Positions 1 to 9,001 of a stretch of DNA of 64,000 bases are shown one piece after another; within the stretch, counting starts at the first letter, position 1, and the number at the start of each line of letters is the position of its first letter. Both the position numbers and the translations under genes were made by a program. The notes beneath the pieces were generated by a model, which did no database searches, had not been told where the DNA came from, and saw only the letters and a program-made list of their open reading frames with translations. Origin of the DNA: PNAI01 sp035574295 (GTDB lineage Bacteria; Pseudomonadota; Alphaproteobacteria; Rhizobiales; Xanthobacteraceae); assembly GCA_035574295.1 (NCBI GenBank), contig DATLYX010000095.1, forward strand, positions 5,346 through 69,345, written 5' to 3'.

Positions 1-2
1 TG

Positions 3-167
3 CTCGGCGCGGTGAAGGGCAACGACCCCAAGACCGGCTTCGGCTTTGACGACACCAAGCGCTATATCGACAACACCCCGCTGTCAGCGGCCGACAAGCA
101 GAAGATTTTCGAGGGCAACGCCCGCAAGGTCTATCCGCGCCTCAACAAAGCCTTCCCCCCGAAGTGA
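3..167 (+). CDS. Amidohydrolase family protein, C-terminal end only
   Basis: Only the last 54 codons are in the window; the frame is open from the left edge and stops at TGA 165-167. The tail reads ...IFEGNARKVYPRL followed by NKAFPPK. The NARKVYPRL ending is typical of amidohydrolase_2 (ACMSD/resorcylate decarboxylase-like) enzymes, where this helix closes the TIM barrel. These are metal-dependent hydrolases or decarboxylases, often in aromatic or dicarboxylate catabolism. That would suit the nearby box genes, but substrate and exact reaction cannot be judged from the tail alone. Confidence 0.65.
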   Translation, partial: LGAVKGNDPKTGFGFDDTKRYIDNTPLSAADKQKIFEGNARKVYPRLNKAFPPK

Positions 168-171
168 CGAC

Positions 172-312
172 CTGCAATCGTCATTCCGGGTGCATGCCGG
201 AGCCCGAAGGGCAAAGCCGGGCGAGGCCGGAATCCATACCACGTCAAGGGTTATGGGATTTCGGCCCTCGCAGCTTGCGCGGCTCGGCCGGCAAGACGGA
301 TTGAGAGACCTG
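172..312. repeat. Intergenic palindromic repeat
   Basis: The gap between the amidohydrolase and the ferredoxin carries GC-rich inverted segments: a CATTCCGGG...GGCCGGAATCCAT pair, then a second palindromic stretch around TCGGCCCTCGCAGC. This is the style of dispersed intergenic repeats common in Bradyrhizobium-type genomes. No ORF here looks coding. Confidence 0.5.
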
Positions 313-339
313 GTGTAGCTGGTATAGAACCCCGCCCGC

Positions 340-660
340 ATGCCCAAGATCACCTACATCGATCCGGACGGAGTCGAGCACACCGTCGAGGCCGAGATCG
401 GCGCAACCGTCATGGAGACCGCGATGCAGAACGGCGTGCCCGGCATCATCGCCTCCTGCGGCGGCTCCTGCGCCTGCGCCACCTGCCACGTGCACGTCGA
501 CCCGCACTGGTTCCCGCTTCTCAGCGAGCGCTCGCTGGAGGAGCAGGACATGCTCGACACCGCCATCGACGTCGACGAATTTTCGCGCCTGTCCTGTCAG
601 ATCAAGGTCGATGAGCACCTCGACGGCCTGAAGGTCACCATCGCCGCGCGGCAGATTTAG
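340..660 (+). CDS. Adrenodoxin-type [2Fe-2S] ferredoxin
   Basis: A 106-residue soluble electron carrier. Cys40, Cys46, Cys49 and Cys86 give the C-x5-C-x2-C-x36-C pattern of vertebrate-type/adrenodoxin ferredoxins, and the acidic stretch around residues 63-80 (EEQDMLD, DVDEF) matches the partner-docking region of that family. Such ferredoxins feed oxygenases such as P450s. Length is normal and the start is the only ATG giving the full fold. It is convergent with boxR. It could supply electrons to an oxygenase in the area, but it lacks the FAD/NADPH reductase module of BoxA, so it is not BoxA. Confidence 0.9.
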   Translation: MPKITYIDPDGVEHTVEAEIGATVMETAMQNGVPGIIASCGGSCACATCHVHVDPHWFPLLSERSLEEQDMLDTAIDVDEFSRLSCQIKVDEHLDGLKVTIAARQI

Positions 661-671
661 CGCAACCCCGC

Positions 672-795
672 CTTCGCCCGTCATCCCGAGGTGCGCGCCT
701 ATAAGGCGCGCCTTGAAGGATAACGAGCCAGAACCCACACGAGATCGCTGTCACCCTTCGAGGCTCGCTTCGCTCGCGCCTCAGGGTGACGGCAA
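672..795. repeat. Paired palindromic repeats between convergent genes
   Basis: Two inverted-repeat units: one with core GGTGCGCGCCTATAAGGCGC (about 690-715), and one running from GTCACCCTTCGAGGCTCGC to GCGCCTCAGGGTGAC (about 749-792). They resemble RPE/BIME-like intergenic palindromes and probably terminate transcription from both sides, since the ferredoxin and boxR converge here. Confidence 0.6.
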
Positions 796-796
796 T

Positions 797-1717
797 TCAG
801 GTTCGAGCGTTAACTTCGAGCGCCTGCACATGCGACAACAGTCGCAGCACCTCACCGAGCGTCTCTTTCGGCGACTTGCCGGTGGTGACCACCGTGGCGT
901 CGGCCTTGGCGTAGAGCGGCTCCCGACTTTTCAGGATTGCCAGCAGGTCGGCCATCGCGCGCGTGGAGTCGCGCATCGGCCGCAAATCGCCCTGCGCGAT
1001 CACCCGCTGCATGTGTTCCTCCGGCTCCGCCCGCACCCATACCGTGAAACACGAAGCGAGCAGGCGCTCGTAGGTAGCGGGCTCGGTCACGATGCTGCCG
1101 CTCGTGGCCAGCACGAACTTCTCCTGTTCGGCCAGCACCTTTTCCAGCGCCTCGCGTTCCAACCGCCGGAACTGCTCCTGCCCGAACATCTCAAAAATTT
1201 CGTGCAGCGTGGAGCCGCTCAGCCGCTCGACCTCACGGTCGAGCTCGATAAACGGCAGGCCGCGCGCCTGTGCCAGCAGCCGGCCAAGCGTTGATTTTCC
1301 GCCGCCGCGCAGTCCGATCAGGGCGATCCGTTCGCGCTTATGATCCGCAAGCGCCGCGCCGAAGCGGCGTTGCAGCAGTTGCCGCGCCTCCTCGATCGCC
1401 GACGGCGGCAGCCGTTCGAGCATCTGCGCAAGCAGCGCCGCCTCCACCGGCCGGTCCGGACGGTCGTAGACCAAATCCTCCAGCGGCAGACCCAGCGCCC
1501 GCGCGATCCGCCGCAACAGCACGATCGAGCAGTTACCCTGCCCGCTCTCAAGCTGTGCGAGATACCGTTCTGAGATGCGGGCCTGCTGCGCCAATGCCTT
1601 GCGCACCATGCCGCGCCGGTTGCGCATGGTGCGCACCCGCTCGCCGAGCCGCCGCAGATAGGCGCTGGTGTCGGCAGTTGCGGCCGCGGGCTTGGCGTTT
1701 TTCGGGGCCGGTTTCAT
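797..1717 (-). CDS. boxR: BoxR/BzdR-type regulator: XRE HTH fused to a shikimate-kinase-like domain
   Basis: 306 residues. Residues about 20-85 form an XRE helix-turn-helix (ALAQQARISERYLAQLESG). Residues about 128-295 are a shikimate kinase-like P-loop domain with Walker A GLRGGGKST at 135-143. This two-part architecture is that of BzdR/BoxR, repressors of benzoate-CoA pathways in Azoarcus, in which the kinase-like domain senses benzoyl-CoA. The gene is divergent from boxC with TGCA repeats between them, so it very likely represses boxCB and itself, with benzoyl-CoA as inducer. The start ATG at 1717 gives an Ala/Pro/Lys-rich tail before the HTH. Confidence 0.93.
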   Translation of the reverse strand: MKPAPKNAKPAAATADTSAYLRRLGERVRTMRNRRGMVRKALAQQARISERYLAQLESGQGNCSIVLLRRIARALGLPLEDLVYDRPDRPVEAALLAQMLERLPPSAIEEARQLLQRRFGAALADHKRERIALIGLRGGGKSTLGRLLAQARGLPFIELDREVERLSGSTLHEIFEMFGQEQFRRLEREALEKVLAEQEKFVLATSGSIVTEPATYERLLASCFTVWVRAEPEEHMQRVIAQGDLRPMRDSTRAMADLLAILKSREPLYAKADATVVTTGKSPKETLGEVLRLLSHVQALEVNART

Positions 1718-1797
1718 GTCTCAGCCTTCAGAACTATAATGCATGTGGCGGCTTCACGGAAGCCGTCGGCGTCACGATTTTCCCCAAATAACAGCGT

Positions 1798-1821
1798 TGC
1801 AAACCAGTGCAAAATAATGCA
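1798..1821. promoter_or_regulatory. Putative BoxR operator, three TGCA repeats with 6-nt spacing
   Basis: TGCA occurs at 1798-1801, 1808-1811 and 1818-1821, each separated by exactly 6 nt. A fourth TGCA at 1740-1743 overlaps a possible boxR -10 (TATAGT read on the minus strand, 1738-1733). As I recall, BzdR of Azoarcus binds direct TGCA repeats separated by 6 bp, so this is the expected operator between divergent boxR and boxC. Its overlap with the AAATAAT stretch suggests it blocks the boxC promoter; that part is inference. Confidence 0.75.
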
Positions 1822-1885
1822 CAAGTAGCGGCGAGCCGCAATGGGTCGGCTTTTGCCGCCCCGTCCCGCCCTTTAAGATCGGCCC

Positions 1886-3535
1886 ATGATCGACTTTCAG
1901 ACCGACCCGTCCCGCTATCGCCACTGGCGCATCGAGCGCGAGGGCGAAGTTGCGTATCTCATCATGGACGTCGATCCGAATGCCGGGCTCTCGCCGGACT
2001 ACGAGCTGAAGCTCAACTCCTACGATCTTGCCGTCGACATCGAGCTCAACGACGCGGTGCAGCGGCTGCGCTTCGAGCACCCCGAGGTGCACGCAGTCGT
2101 CATCAAATCCGGCAAGGACAACGTGTTCTGCGCCGGAGCCAACATCCGCATGCTCGGCAAGGCCACCCATGGCCACAAGGTGAACTTCTGCAAGTTCACC
2201 AACGAGACGCGGCTCGCCATCGAAGACGCAACGGAAAATTCGGGCCAGACCTACATCTGCGCCATCAAAGGCAATGCCGCCGGCGGCGGCTATGAGCTGG
2301 CGTTGGCCGCGGAACACATCATGCTAGTGGACGACCGCCGTTCCGCGGTGTCGCTGCCCGAGACGCCGCTGCTCGGGGTGTTGCCCGGCACCGGCGGCCT
2401 CACCCGCGTCACCGACAAGCGCAAAGTGCGCCGCGACCGCGCCGACGTGTTTTGCTCCACCGAGGAGGGCATCCGCGGCGAGAAGGCCGTGGAATGGCGC
2501 CTCGTCGATGAGGTGGTGCCCAGCTCGAAATGGGAGGCCGCGGTGCGCGAGCGCGCCAAAAAATTCGCCGCGCGCTCCGACCGGCCGAAGAACGGCGCCG
2601 GCATCAAGCTCACGCCGCTCGCGCGCAAGATCGAGGCCGACCGCATCTCCTACCCCCACGTCGAGGTCGCCCTCGACCGCGCCCGCGGACTGGCGACGAT
2701 CACCGTGCAGGCGCCGGCCGCGCCCGCGCCCTCCTCCGCCTCTGCCGTCCACGCCCTCGGCGCGGCCTTCTGGCCGCTCGCTCTTGCCCGCGAGCTGGAA
2801 GACGCCGTTCTGCACTTGCGCTTCAACGAGCCAGCCATCGGCGTCCTGCTCCTGCGCACCGAAGGCAGCGCGCAGGCCGTGCTCGCCTACGACAAGATTG
2901 TGCTGTCGGCCAACGGCGACTGGTTGATGCGAGAGATCCGCCACTACCTCAAGCGCGTGTTCAAGCGCCTCGATGTGACCGCCAAGAGCCTGATCGCGGT
3001 CATCGAACCCGGCTCGTGCTTTGCCGGCACGCTTGCCGAGCTTGCGTTTGCCGCCGACCGGTCCGCGATGCTGATCGGAACGCGCGAGGGCGACAACCGC
3101 CCCCCTGCGGCGCTGCTGCTCGGCGAGGCGAATTTCGGCGCCTATCCCATGGGCAACGGCCTCACCCGCCTTCAGACGCGATTTCTCGGCGAGCCCGCCG
3201 CGATCGAACGCGCGCGGGAGAAGATCGGCATTCCGCTCGAAGCTGCGACCGCCGCCGAGCTCGGCCTCGTGACGCAAGCGATCGAGGATTTCGACTGGGA
3301 CGACGAGCTGCGCATCATGCTTGAGGAGCGCGCGAGCTTCTCCCCCGATGCGCTGACCGGCATGGAGGCAAACCTGCGCTTTGCCGGACCCGAGACCACG
3401 GAGACGAAAATTTTTGGCCGCCTGTCGGCCTGGCAGAACTGGATTTTCCAGCGCCCCAACGCCGTCGGCGAGCAGGGCGCGCTCAAGCTTTACGGCACCG
3501 GCGTCAAGCCGACCTTCGACAAGGATCGGGTGTGA
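1886..3535 (+). CDS. boxC: BoxC, 2,3-epoxybenzoyl-CoA dihydrolase (benzoyl-CoA-dihydrodiol lyase)
   Basis: 549 residues, the normal length for BoxC. This crotonase-superfamily enzyme hydrolytically opens the ring of 2,3-epoxybenzoyl-CoA to a semialdehyde-CoA plus formate. The N-terminal crotonase part carries the oxyanion-hole stretch GNAAGGGYELALAAEH (129-144). Cys102, Glu137 and Glu159 sit at a constant offset from C111, E146 and E168, which I recall as the active-site residues of Burkholderia BoxC. A second degenerate crotonase-like half follows. First gene of a boxC-boxB pair; 96 nt separates it from boxB. Divergent boxR and the TGCA operator imply benzoyl-CoA induction. Confidence 0.95.
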   Translation: MIDFQTDPSRYRHWRIEREGEVAYLIMDVDPNAGLSPDYELKLNSYDLAVDIELNDAVQRLRFEHPEVHAVVIKSGKDNVFCAGANIRMLGKATHGHKVNFCKFTNETRLAIEDATENSGQTYICAIKGNAAGGGYELALAAEHIMLVDDRRSAVSLPETPLLGVLPGTGGLTRVTDKRKVRRDRADVFCSTEEGIRGEKAVEWRLVDEVVPSSKWEAAVRERAKKFAARSDRPKNGAGIKLTPLARKIEADRISYPHVEVALDRARGLATITVQAPAAPAPSSASAVHALGAAFWPLALARELEDAVLHLRFNEPAIGVLLLRTEGSAQAVLAYDKIVLSANGDWLMREIRHYLKRVFKRLDVTAKSLIAVIEPGSCFAGTLAELAFAADRSAMLIGTREGDNRPPAALLLGEANFGAYPMGNGLTRLQTRFLGEPAAIERAREKIGIPLEAATAAELGLVTQAIEDFDWDDELRIMLEERASFSPDALTGMEANLRFAGPETTETKIFGRLSAWQNWIFQRPNAVGEQGALKLYGTGVKPTFDKDRV

Positions 3536-3631
3536 TGACCGCGCCAACGAACGTGGTCATTTTCGGACGCAGCGAAACGGCGGACGCGGAATGAAGGAAC
3601 AGATGCAATCCATAACAAACGAGATCGTGCC

Positions 3632-5074
<1,443 letters not shown>

Positions 5075-5257
5075 TACCGACCCGATTTTTGAACCGATCC
5101 GCCCTCATGCTGAGCAGGTCGCGGAACGCGGTCGTCTCCTAGCATGCGGGCGGCCTCTGTTATCAGCGCAACGGGTGTAAAGAGCCGCCCCGGCTGTAGT
5201 AGAGCCCGCACTTCACACGACCTTGCGTTATGTCCCGGATGCGCTGCCGGTCAGCCG

Positions 5258-5271
5258 TTGACATACATCAA
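5258..5271 (+). promoter_or_regulatory. FNR/FixK-type box upstream of a small gene
   Basis: TTGAC-ATAC-ATCAA matches the FNR/FixK consensus TTGAT-N4-ATCAA with one mismatch. If it acts at -41.5, as class II FNR sites do, the start of transcription would fall near 5306 with GTTATT (5295-5300) as a -10, just ahead of the ATG at 5338. This predicts induction of the downstream gene at low oxygen. Confidence 0.6.
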
Positions 5272-5337
5272 TGAACTCCCCCTGTAATGGCAGAGTTATT
5301 ACCTCATTGTCGTCATAGGACCGCGAAAGAGACCCAC

Positions 5338-5733
5338 ATGGCGTTGCCGCACGCTTTCAAACGCATCCGCCTCCATTTGGCGCGATCGAAGGAATTTCCC
5401 GAAGGCTCCAATCGTCACGGCTACGAGTTCGTCGCGCCGCTGGACGCCGAAGACCATATCGACCCGCACCTGTGGCAGCAGTACCGCGACAATTGCCGCG
5501 TGCGGCGCTTCTGGGAGGGCGAGGACGACCAGTTCGGCAAGCTGATGTACCGACCGGGCGGCAAGGAACACGGCCGCTGGTACTTCGACTACGACGTCGC
5601 CCGTCGCGACGACGACGAACCCGGTTACCGTTTCGGCACCCACGCCTTCAGGGTGGGCGAATATGTCTCGATCACCGACGCCGACGGCGAGCTGCACACC
5701 TTTCGCGTGGCCTCCGTGCAGCCCGTCACGTGA
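5338..5733 (+). CDS. Conserved-looking hypothetical protein, FNR-box controlled
   Basis: 131 residues, rich in charged and aromatic residues, with no signal peptide, membrane segment or cysteine cluster. Notable stretches are FVAPLDAEDHIDPHLW and HGRWYFDYD, and a C-terminal half reading like a small beta-barrel (FRVGEYVSITDADGE). The ATG at 5338 is preferred because GAAAGAG precedes it; an in-frame upstream start at 5287 would put the predicted transcription start inside the gene. I do not recognise the family. Its place behind boxCB and an FNR-type box suggests a role at low oxygen, which is inference. Confidence 0.75.
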   Translation: MALPHAFKRIRLHLARSKEFPEGSNRHGYEFVAPLDAEDHIDPHLWQQYRDNCRVRRFWEGEDDQFGKLMYRPGGKEHGRWYFDYDVARRDDDEPGYRFGTHAFRVGEYVSITDADGELHTFRVASVQPVT

Positions 5734-5774
5734 GCCACGTCCGGCACGCAGCCCATCACCCTTCGCCGTCATCC

Positions 5775-6010
5775 TGAGATGGCCGGCGAAGTTGGTCACT
5801 CTCCCGCCGACGAAAATATCCCCTCTCCCACCGGAAAAAATTTCCCTCTCCCGCCTGCGGGAGAGGGTTGCGCGTGCTGAGCGGAAGCGAAGCACGCGCC
5901 GGGAGAGGGCTTAAGATCTTGCGCTCGATCTTGCCCCCTTTCCCGCCTCGCTCACTGCGTTCGCCCGGCCCCCTCTTCCCCCCCAGCGCGGGGAGGAGGG
6001 GAAATTTATC
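5775..6010. repeat. Intergenic palindromic repeats, about 370 nt without a gene
   Basis: The gap from 5734 to 6106 holds no convincing ORF. It contains CTCTCCCGCCTGCGGGAGAG (about 5845-5868) and a second GC-rich palindrome, CCCCTCTTCCCCCCAGCGCG running into GGGGAGGAGGGG (about 5972-6002). Relatives of the CTCTCCC...GGGAGAG unit recur at 13.7-13.85 kb. These probably act as terminators between boxCB and the convergent ABC operon. Confidence 0.6.
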
Positions 6011-6106
6011 GTGGGGAGAGAGGAAAAGCGGCGCTCGCCCAATGTCGTTTTATCAGCACGAATGTTCGGCCGAACTGTCAGGGCAACGACTCGACCGAAA
6101 CCTGCG

Positions 6107-7129
6107 TCAGATCCCCGCTGCCTTTTTCACGAAGCGATCGACGAAGGTCTTCGATAGATCGATCTTCGCCTTGCGCAATTCCTCATCGAACTGCACCAGC
6201 ATGTCGTAGGCGGATTTCATGCCCTCCGGCGGGATGACGCCGGTGAGCGACACCGTCGGCTTGTTGGCCTTGGCCGCCGCCAAGTAGAGCGGCTTGTCGC
6301 CGAGATAATACTCCTCCGGCACGGTCGCCGCGATCTGCTCCGGCGTCGCCTTCTCCAGCCACTTCAGCCCCTTGTAGAAGGCATTGACCAGCGCCTGCAC
6401 CGTGTTCGGATTGCGTTCGATGAAATCGTTCTTCATATACAGCACCGCGGCCGGGTTCGAGCCGCCGAACAGCGCGCGCGTTCCCGCCTCGGTGCGGCTG
6501 TCCGCCACCACCTTGATGTCGCCGTCCATTTCAAGCTTCACGATCACCGGATCGACGTTGGAGATGGCGTCGATCTCGCCCTTCTTCATGGCCGCGATCG
6601 CCGAGGGTCCAATGCCGGCGCCGATGAAGGAGGCGTCCGTAGGCTTGAGCCCCGCTTTCGCCATCATGTGCATGACGAAGAAATGGGTGGAAGATCCCGG
6701 CGCGCTGACGCCGATCTTCATGCCCTTCAGGTCAGCCGCGGATTTGTAGGCGGCCGCGCGTGCCGTGCGCACACCGACCGCGATGCCGGGAAACCGTCCG
6801 AGCTCGATCACCGCGCGGATGTCCTGGCCTTTGGCCTGCATGCGGATCGTGTGTTCGTAGGCGCCGGTGACCACGTCGACCGACCCGCCGACCAGCGCCT
6901 GCAGCGACTGTGCCCCGCCGCGGAAATCGTTGATGGTCACGTCCAGCCCCTGCTCCTTGAAGTAGCCGAGGCGCTCCGTGATGGTCAGCGCGATGTAATA
7001 GAACGCGCTCTTGCCGCCGACCCCCAGCACCAGATTCTTCTTTTCCGGCGCCTGCGCCTGCGCCGCCTGCGCGAATGCAAGCCCGAGCACCAATGCGAAG
7101 GCGAAACTCACGATCCGTCTCGATGTCAT
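6107..7129 (-). CDS. ABC transporter substrate-binding protein (SsuA/NMT1 family)
   Basis: 340 residues with a Sec signal peptide (SFAFALVLGLAFAQAAQAQA). The mature part has the NMT1/ThiY-like fold of binding proteins for nitrate, sulfonates, pyrimidines or aromatic acids (LGYFKEQGLDVTI, LVGGSVDVVTG, YKSAADLKGMKIGVS). The start ATG at 7129 has a GGGAGGACAGC ribosome site; the longer reading frame to 7177 lacks one. Last gene of an ATPase-permease-binding protein operon, 44 nt after the permease. Substrate cannot be assigned; the neighbouring benzoyl-CoA genes make an aromatic acid possible but unproven. Confidence 0.92.
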   Translation of the reverse strand: MTSRRIVSFAFALVLGLAFAQAAQAQAPEKKNLVLGVGGKSAFYYIALTITERLGYFKEQGLDVTINDFRGGAQSLQALVGGSVDVVTGAYEHTIRMQAKGQDIRAVIELGRFPGIAVGVRTARAAAYKSAADLKGMKIGVSAPGSSTHFFVMHMMAKAGLKPTDASFIGAGIGPSAIAAMKKGEIDAISNVDPVIVKLEMDGDIKVVADSRTEAGTRALFGGSNPAAVLYMKNDFIERNPNTVQALVNAFYKGLKWLEKATPEQIAATVPEEYYLGDKPLYLAAAKANKPTVSLTGVIPPEGMKSAYDMLVQFDEELRKAKIDLSKTFVDRFVKKAAGI

Positions 7130-7173
7130 GCTGTCCTCCCGAACTGTCCTTCCGAACGGTTTTCCGCACCATA

Positions 7174-7971
7174 TCACGTCCGCGTCTCGGCGGCGACCGG
7201 CCGCCAGACCAATAGCCGCCGCTCGACCAGCGTCACCAGGCTGTCGATCAGGATGACGAACGCCGCGAGCACCACCATGCCGGCGAACACACCGGCCACG
7301 TCGAACGTGCCCTCGGCCTGCTGGATGATGTAACCGAGTCCCGCCGCCGCGCCGAGATATTCGCCCACCACCGCGCCCACCACGGCGAACCCCACCGACG
7401 TGTGCAGCGAGGAAAACATCCAGGACAGCGCCGACGGCCAGTACACGTGCCGCATGAGTTGCCGCTCGCTCATGCCGAGCATGCGCGCATTGGCAAGCAC
7501 GGTGGGGCTAACCTCCTTCACCCCCTGATAGACGTTGAAGAATACGATGAAGAACACGAGCGTCACCCCGAGCGCCACCTTCGACCAGATGCCGAGCCCG
7601 AGCCACAGTGCGAAGATCGGCGCCAGCACCACGCGCGGCAGCGCGTTGATCATCTTCACGTAGGGGTCGAAGATCGCGTTGATCAGCGGCCGCTGCGCGA
7701 ACCAGAACCCGACCAGCACGCCCGCGACCGAGCCGATCACGAAGGCCAGCACTGCTTCGAGCAGCGTGATCCACAAATGCTTCCAGATCGTGCCCTCGTA
7801 AAACCATTTGACGATGCGATTGAACACATCGAGCGGTGTGGAGAAGAAGAACGGGTGCAGGATATAGGTCTTCTCGTAGATCGGGACGGTGGTCGCGAAG
7901 TGCCAGAACACGATCGCCACCACCGCGACCAGAAGCTGCAGCGAGATCAGCATCGGCCGCGAAGGCATCAT
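7174..7971 (-). CDS. ABC transporter permease (SsuC/TauC-like)
   Basis: 265 residues with about six membrane helices and the binding-protein-dependent inner-membrane component signature near ANARMLGMSERQLMRHVYWP, the EAA loop that docks the ATPase. It pairs with the ATPase (4-nt overlap at 7968-7971) and the binding protein downstream. Either ATG at 7971 or at 7968 is possible; a GGAGGGGGG stretch just upstream supports both. It belongs to the taurine/nitrate/sulfonate importer class. Confidence 0.92.
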   Translation of the reverse strand: MMPSRPMLISLQLLVAVVAIVFWHFATTVPIYEKTYILHPFFFSTPLDVFNRIVKWFYEGTIWKHLWITLLEAVLAFVIGSVAGVLVGFWFAQRPLINAIFDPYVKMINALPRVVLAPIFALWLGLGIWSKVALGVTLVFFIVFFNVYQGVKEVSPTVLANARMLGMSERQLMRHVYWPSALSWMFSSLHTSVGFAVVGAVVGEYLGAAAGLGYIIQQAEGTFDVAGVFAGMVVLAAFVILIDSLVTLVERRLLVWRPVAAETRT

Positions 7972-8825
7972 CCCCCCTCCGTGCGCGCGTAGCCCTTGAG
8001 CACCTCGGATCTCAGCGCCTGCCAGATTTCGCGGTGCAGATCGTGGAACGCGCGTTCCAGCTTCACCTCTGCGATGTCGCGCGGCCGCGCGAGCGGCACG
8101 CGCCAGTCGCCTATGATGCGCGCCGACGGCCCCGCGGACATGATCACGACCCGGTCCGACAGCGCAATCGCCTCCTCAAGATCATGGGTGACGAACATCA
8201 CCGCCTTGCGGTCGGCGCTCCACAAGTCGAGCAAGAGGTTGCCCATGATCTGCCGCGTCTGCGCATCGAGCGGCCCGAACGGCTCGTCCATCAACAAAAT
8301 TTTCGGGTCGCGGATGAGAACCTGCGCGAGCCCCACCCGCTTGCGCTGGCCGCCGGAGAGCATGTGCGGATAGCGGTGCATAAAGCTTCCGAGCCCGACG
8401 CGGGCAAGCCATGCCTGCGCCCGTTCGCGTGCCTCGGTCTGCGGCACGCCGGCCACTTCGAGTCCGATCGCCACGTTCTCGATCGCCGTCTTCCAGGGAA
8501 ACAGCGCCTCGGACTGGAACAGATATCCGGCCTGCCGGTTCAGGCCGTTCAGGGGTGCGCCGAAAATATCGACCTGACCGGAGCTTGGCGGGAACAGTCC
8601 TGCGGCCACGTTGAGCAGCGTGGTCTTGCCGCAGCCGGTCGGCCCAACGATGGCGACGAACTCGCCGTCCGCCACGTTCAGCGTGGTTCGATCGACCGCC
8701 TCGTACACGCCGCCGTCCGCCAGCCGGAAGGCGATCGCCGCCTCGCGCAGCGCCACGGCCGCAACGCCCAAGCTTGCCCGCAGCGCGGCCTGTGCAGTTG
8801 CGGCATCCGATTCGATCGGCCTCAT
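7968..8825 (-). CDS. ABC transporter ATP-binding protein (SsuB/TauB-like)
   Basis: 285 residues from ATG 8825. All nucleotide-binding motifs are present: Walker A GPTGCGKT, Q-loop FQSEALFPW, signature LSGGQRKRVGLAQ (the usual second Q-Q-R reads R-K-R), Walker B ILLMDEPFGPLD and switch His in VTHD. It energises the importer encoded downstream. The frame continues to an ATG at 8879, but that stretch is a palindromic intergenic repeat, so 8825 is preferred. Even so, the ATG at 8825 itself lies in the edge of the repeat, so the start region seems to have been reshaped by it. Confidence 0.92.
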   Translation of the reverse strand: MRPIESDAATAQAALRASLGVAAVALREAAIAFRLADGGVYEAVDRTTLNVADGEFVAIVGPTGCGKTTLLNVAAGLFPPSSGQVDIFGAPLNGLNRQAGYLFQSEALFPWKTAIENVAIGLEVAGVPQTEARERAQAWLARVGLGSFMHRYPHMLSGGQRKRVGLAQVLIRDPKILLMDEPFGPLDAQTRQIMGNLLLDLWSADRKAVMFVTHDLEEAIALSDRVVIMSAGPSARIIGDWRVPLARPRDIAEVKLERAFHDLHREIWQALRSEVLKGYARTEGG

Positions 8826-8955
8826 GCTGAGGAGCCCATGCGCCCTTGCGACAGGGCGCGCCCTGTGACCACGTCGCATTGGGCGCAGGGGCGTCTCGAA
8901 GCATGAGGCCGCCTCATCCTTCGAGACGCGCCCTGCGGGCGCTCCTCAGGATGAG
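8821..8955. repeat. Two adjacent RPE-like palindromic repeats
   Basis: Unit 1 (about 8821-8906) runs from CCTCATGCTGAGGAGCCC to GGCGTCTCGAAGCATGAGG. Unit 2 (about 8909-8955) runs from CCTCATCCTTCGAGACGCG to CGCTCCTCAGGATGAG. They are inverted relatives of each other, each with self-complementary ends. Unit 1 supplies the start codon of the ABC ATPase gene on the minus strand. Confidence 0.75.
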
Positions 8956-9001
8956 ACGGTGCACTCATTCGTCTGCACCCGCAACCATGCCATGATGCCA
9001 G

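Noticed and set aside
340..660. Ferredoxin as BoxA
   Set aside because: It has only the adrenodoxin-type cluster and no FAD/NADPH reductase domain; BoxA is much longer and carries that module.
1735..1740. Perfect TATAAT on the plus strand as the boxC promoter -10
   Set aside because: It lies about 145 nt before boxC with no matching -35 upstream (the region is the boxR N-terminus). The minus-strand TATAGT reading for boxR, or the AT stretch in the TGCA array for boxC, fits better.
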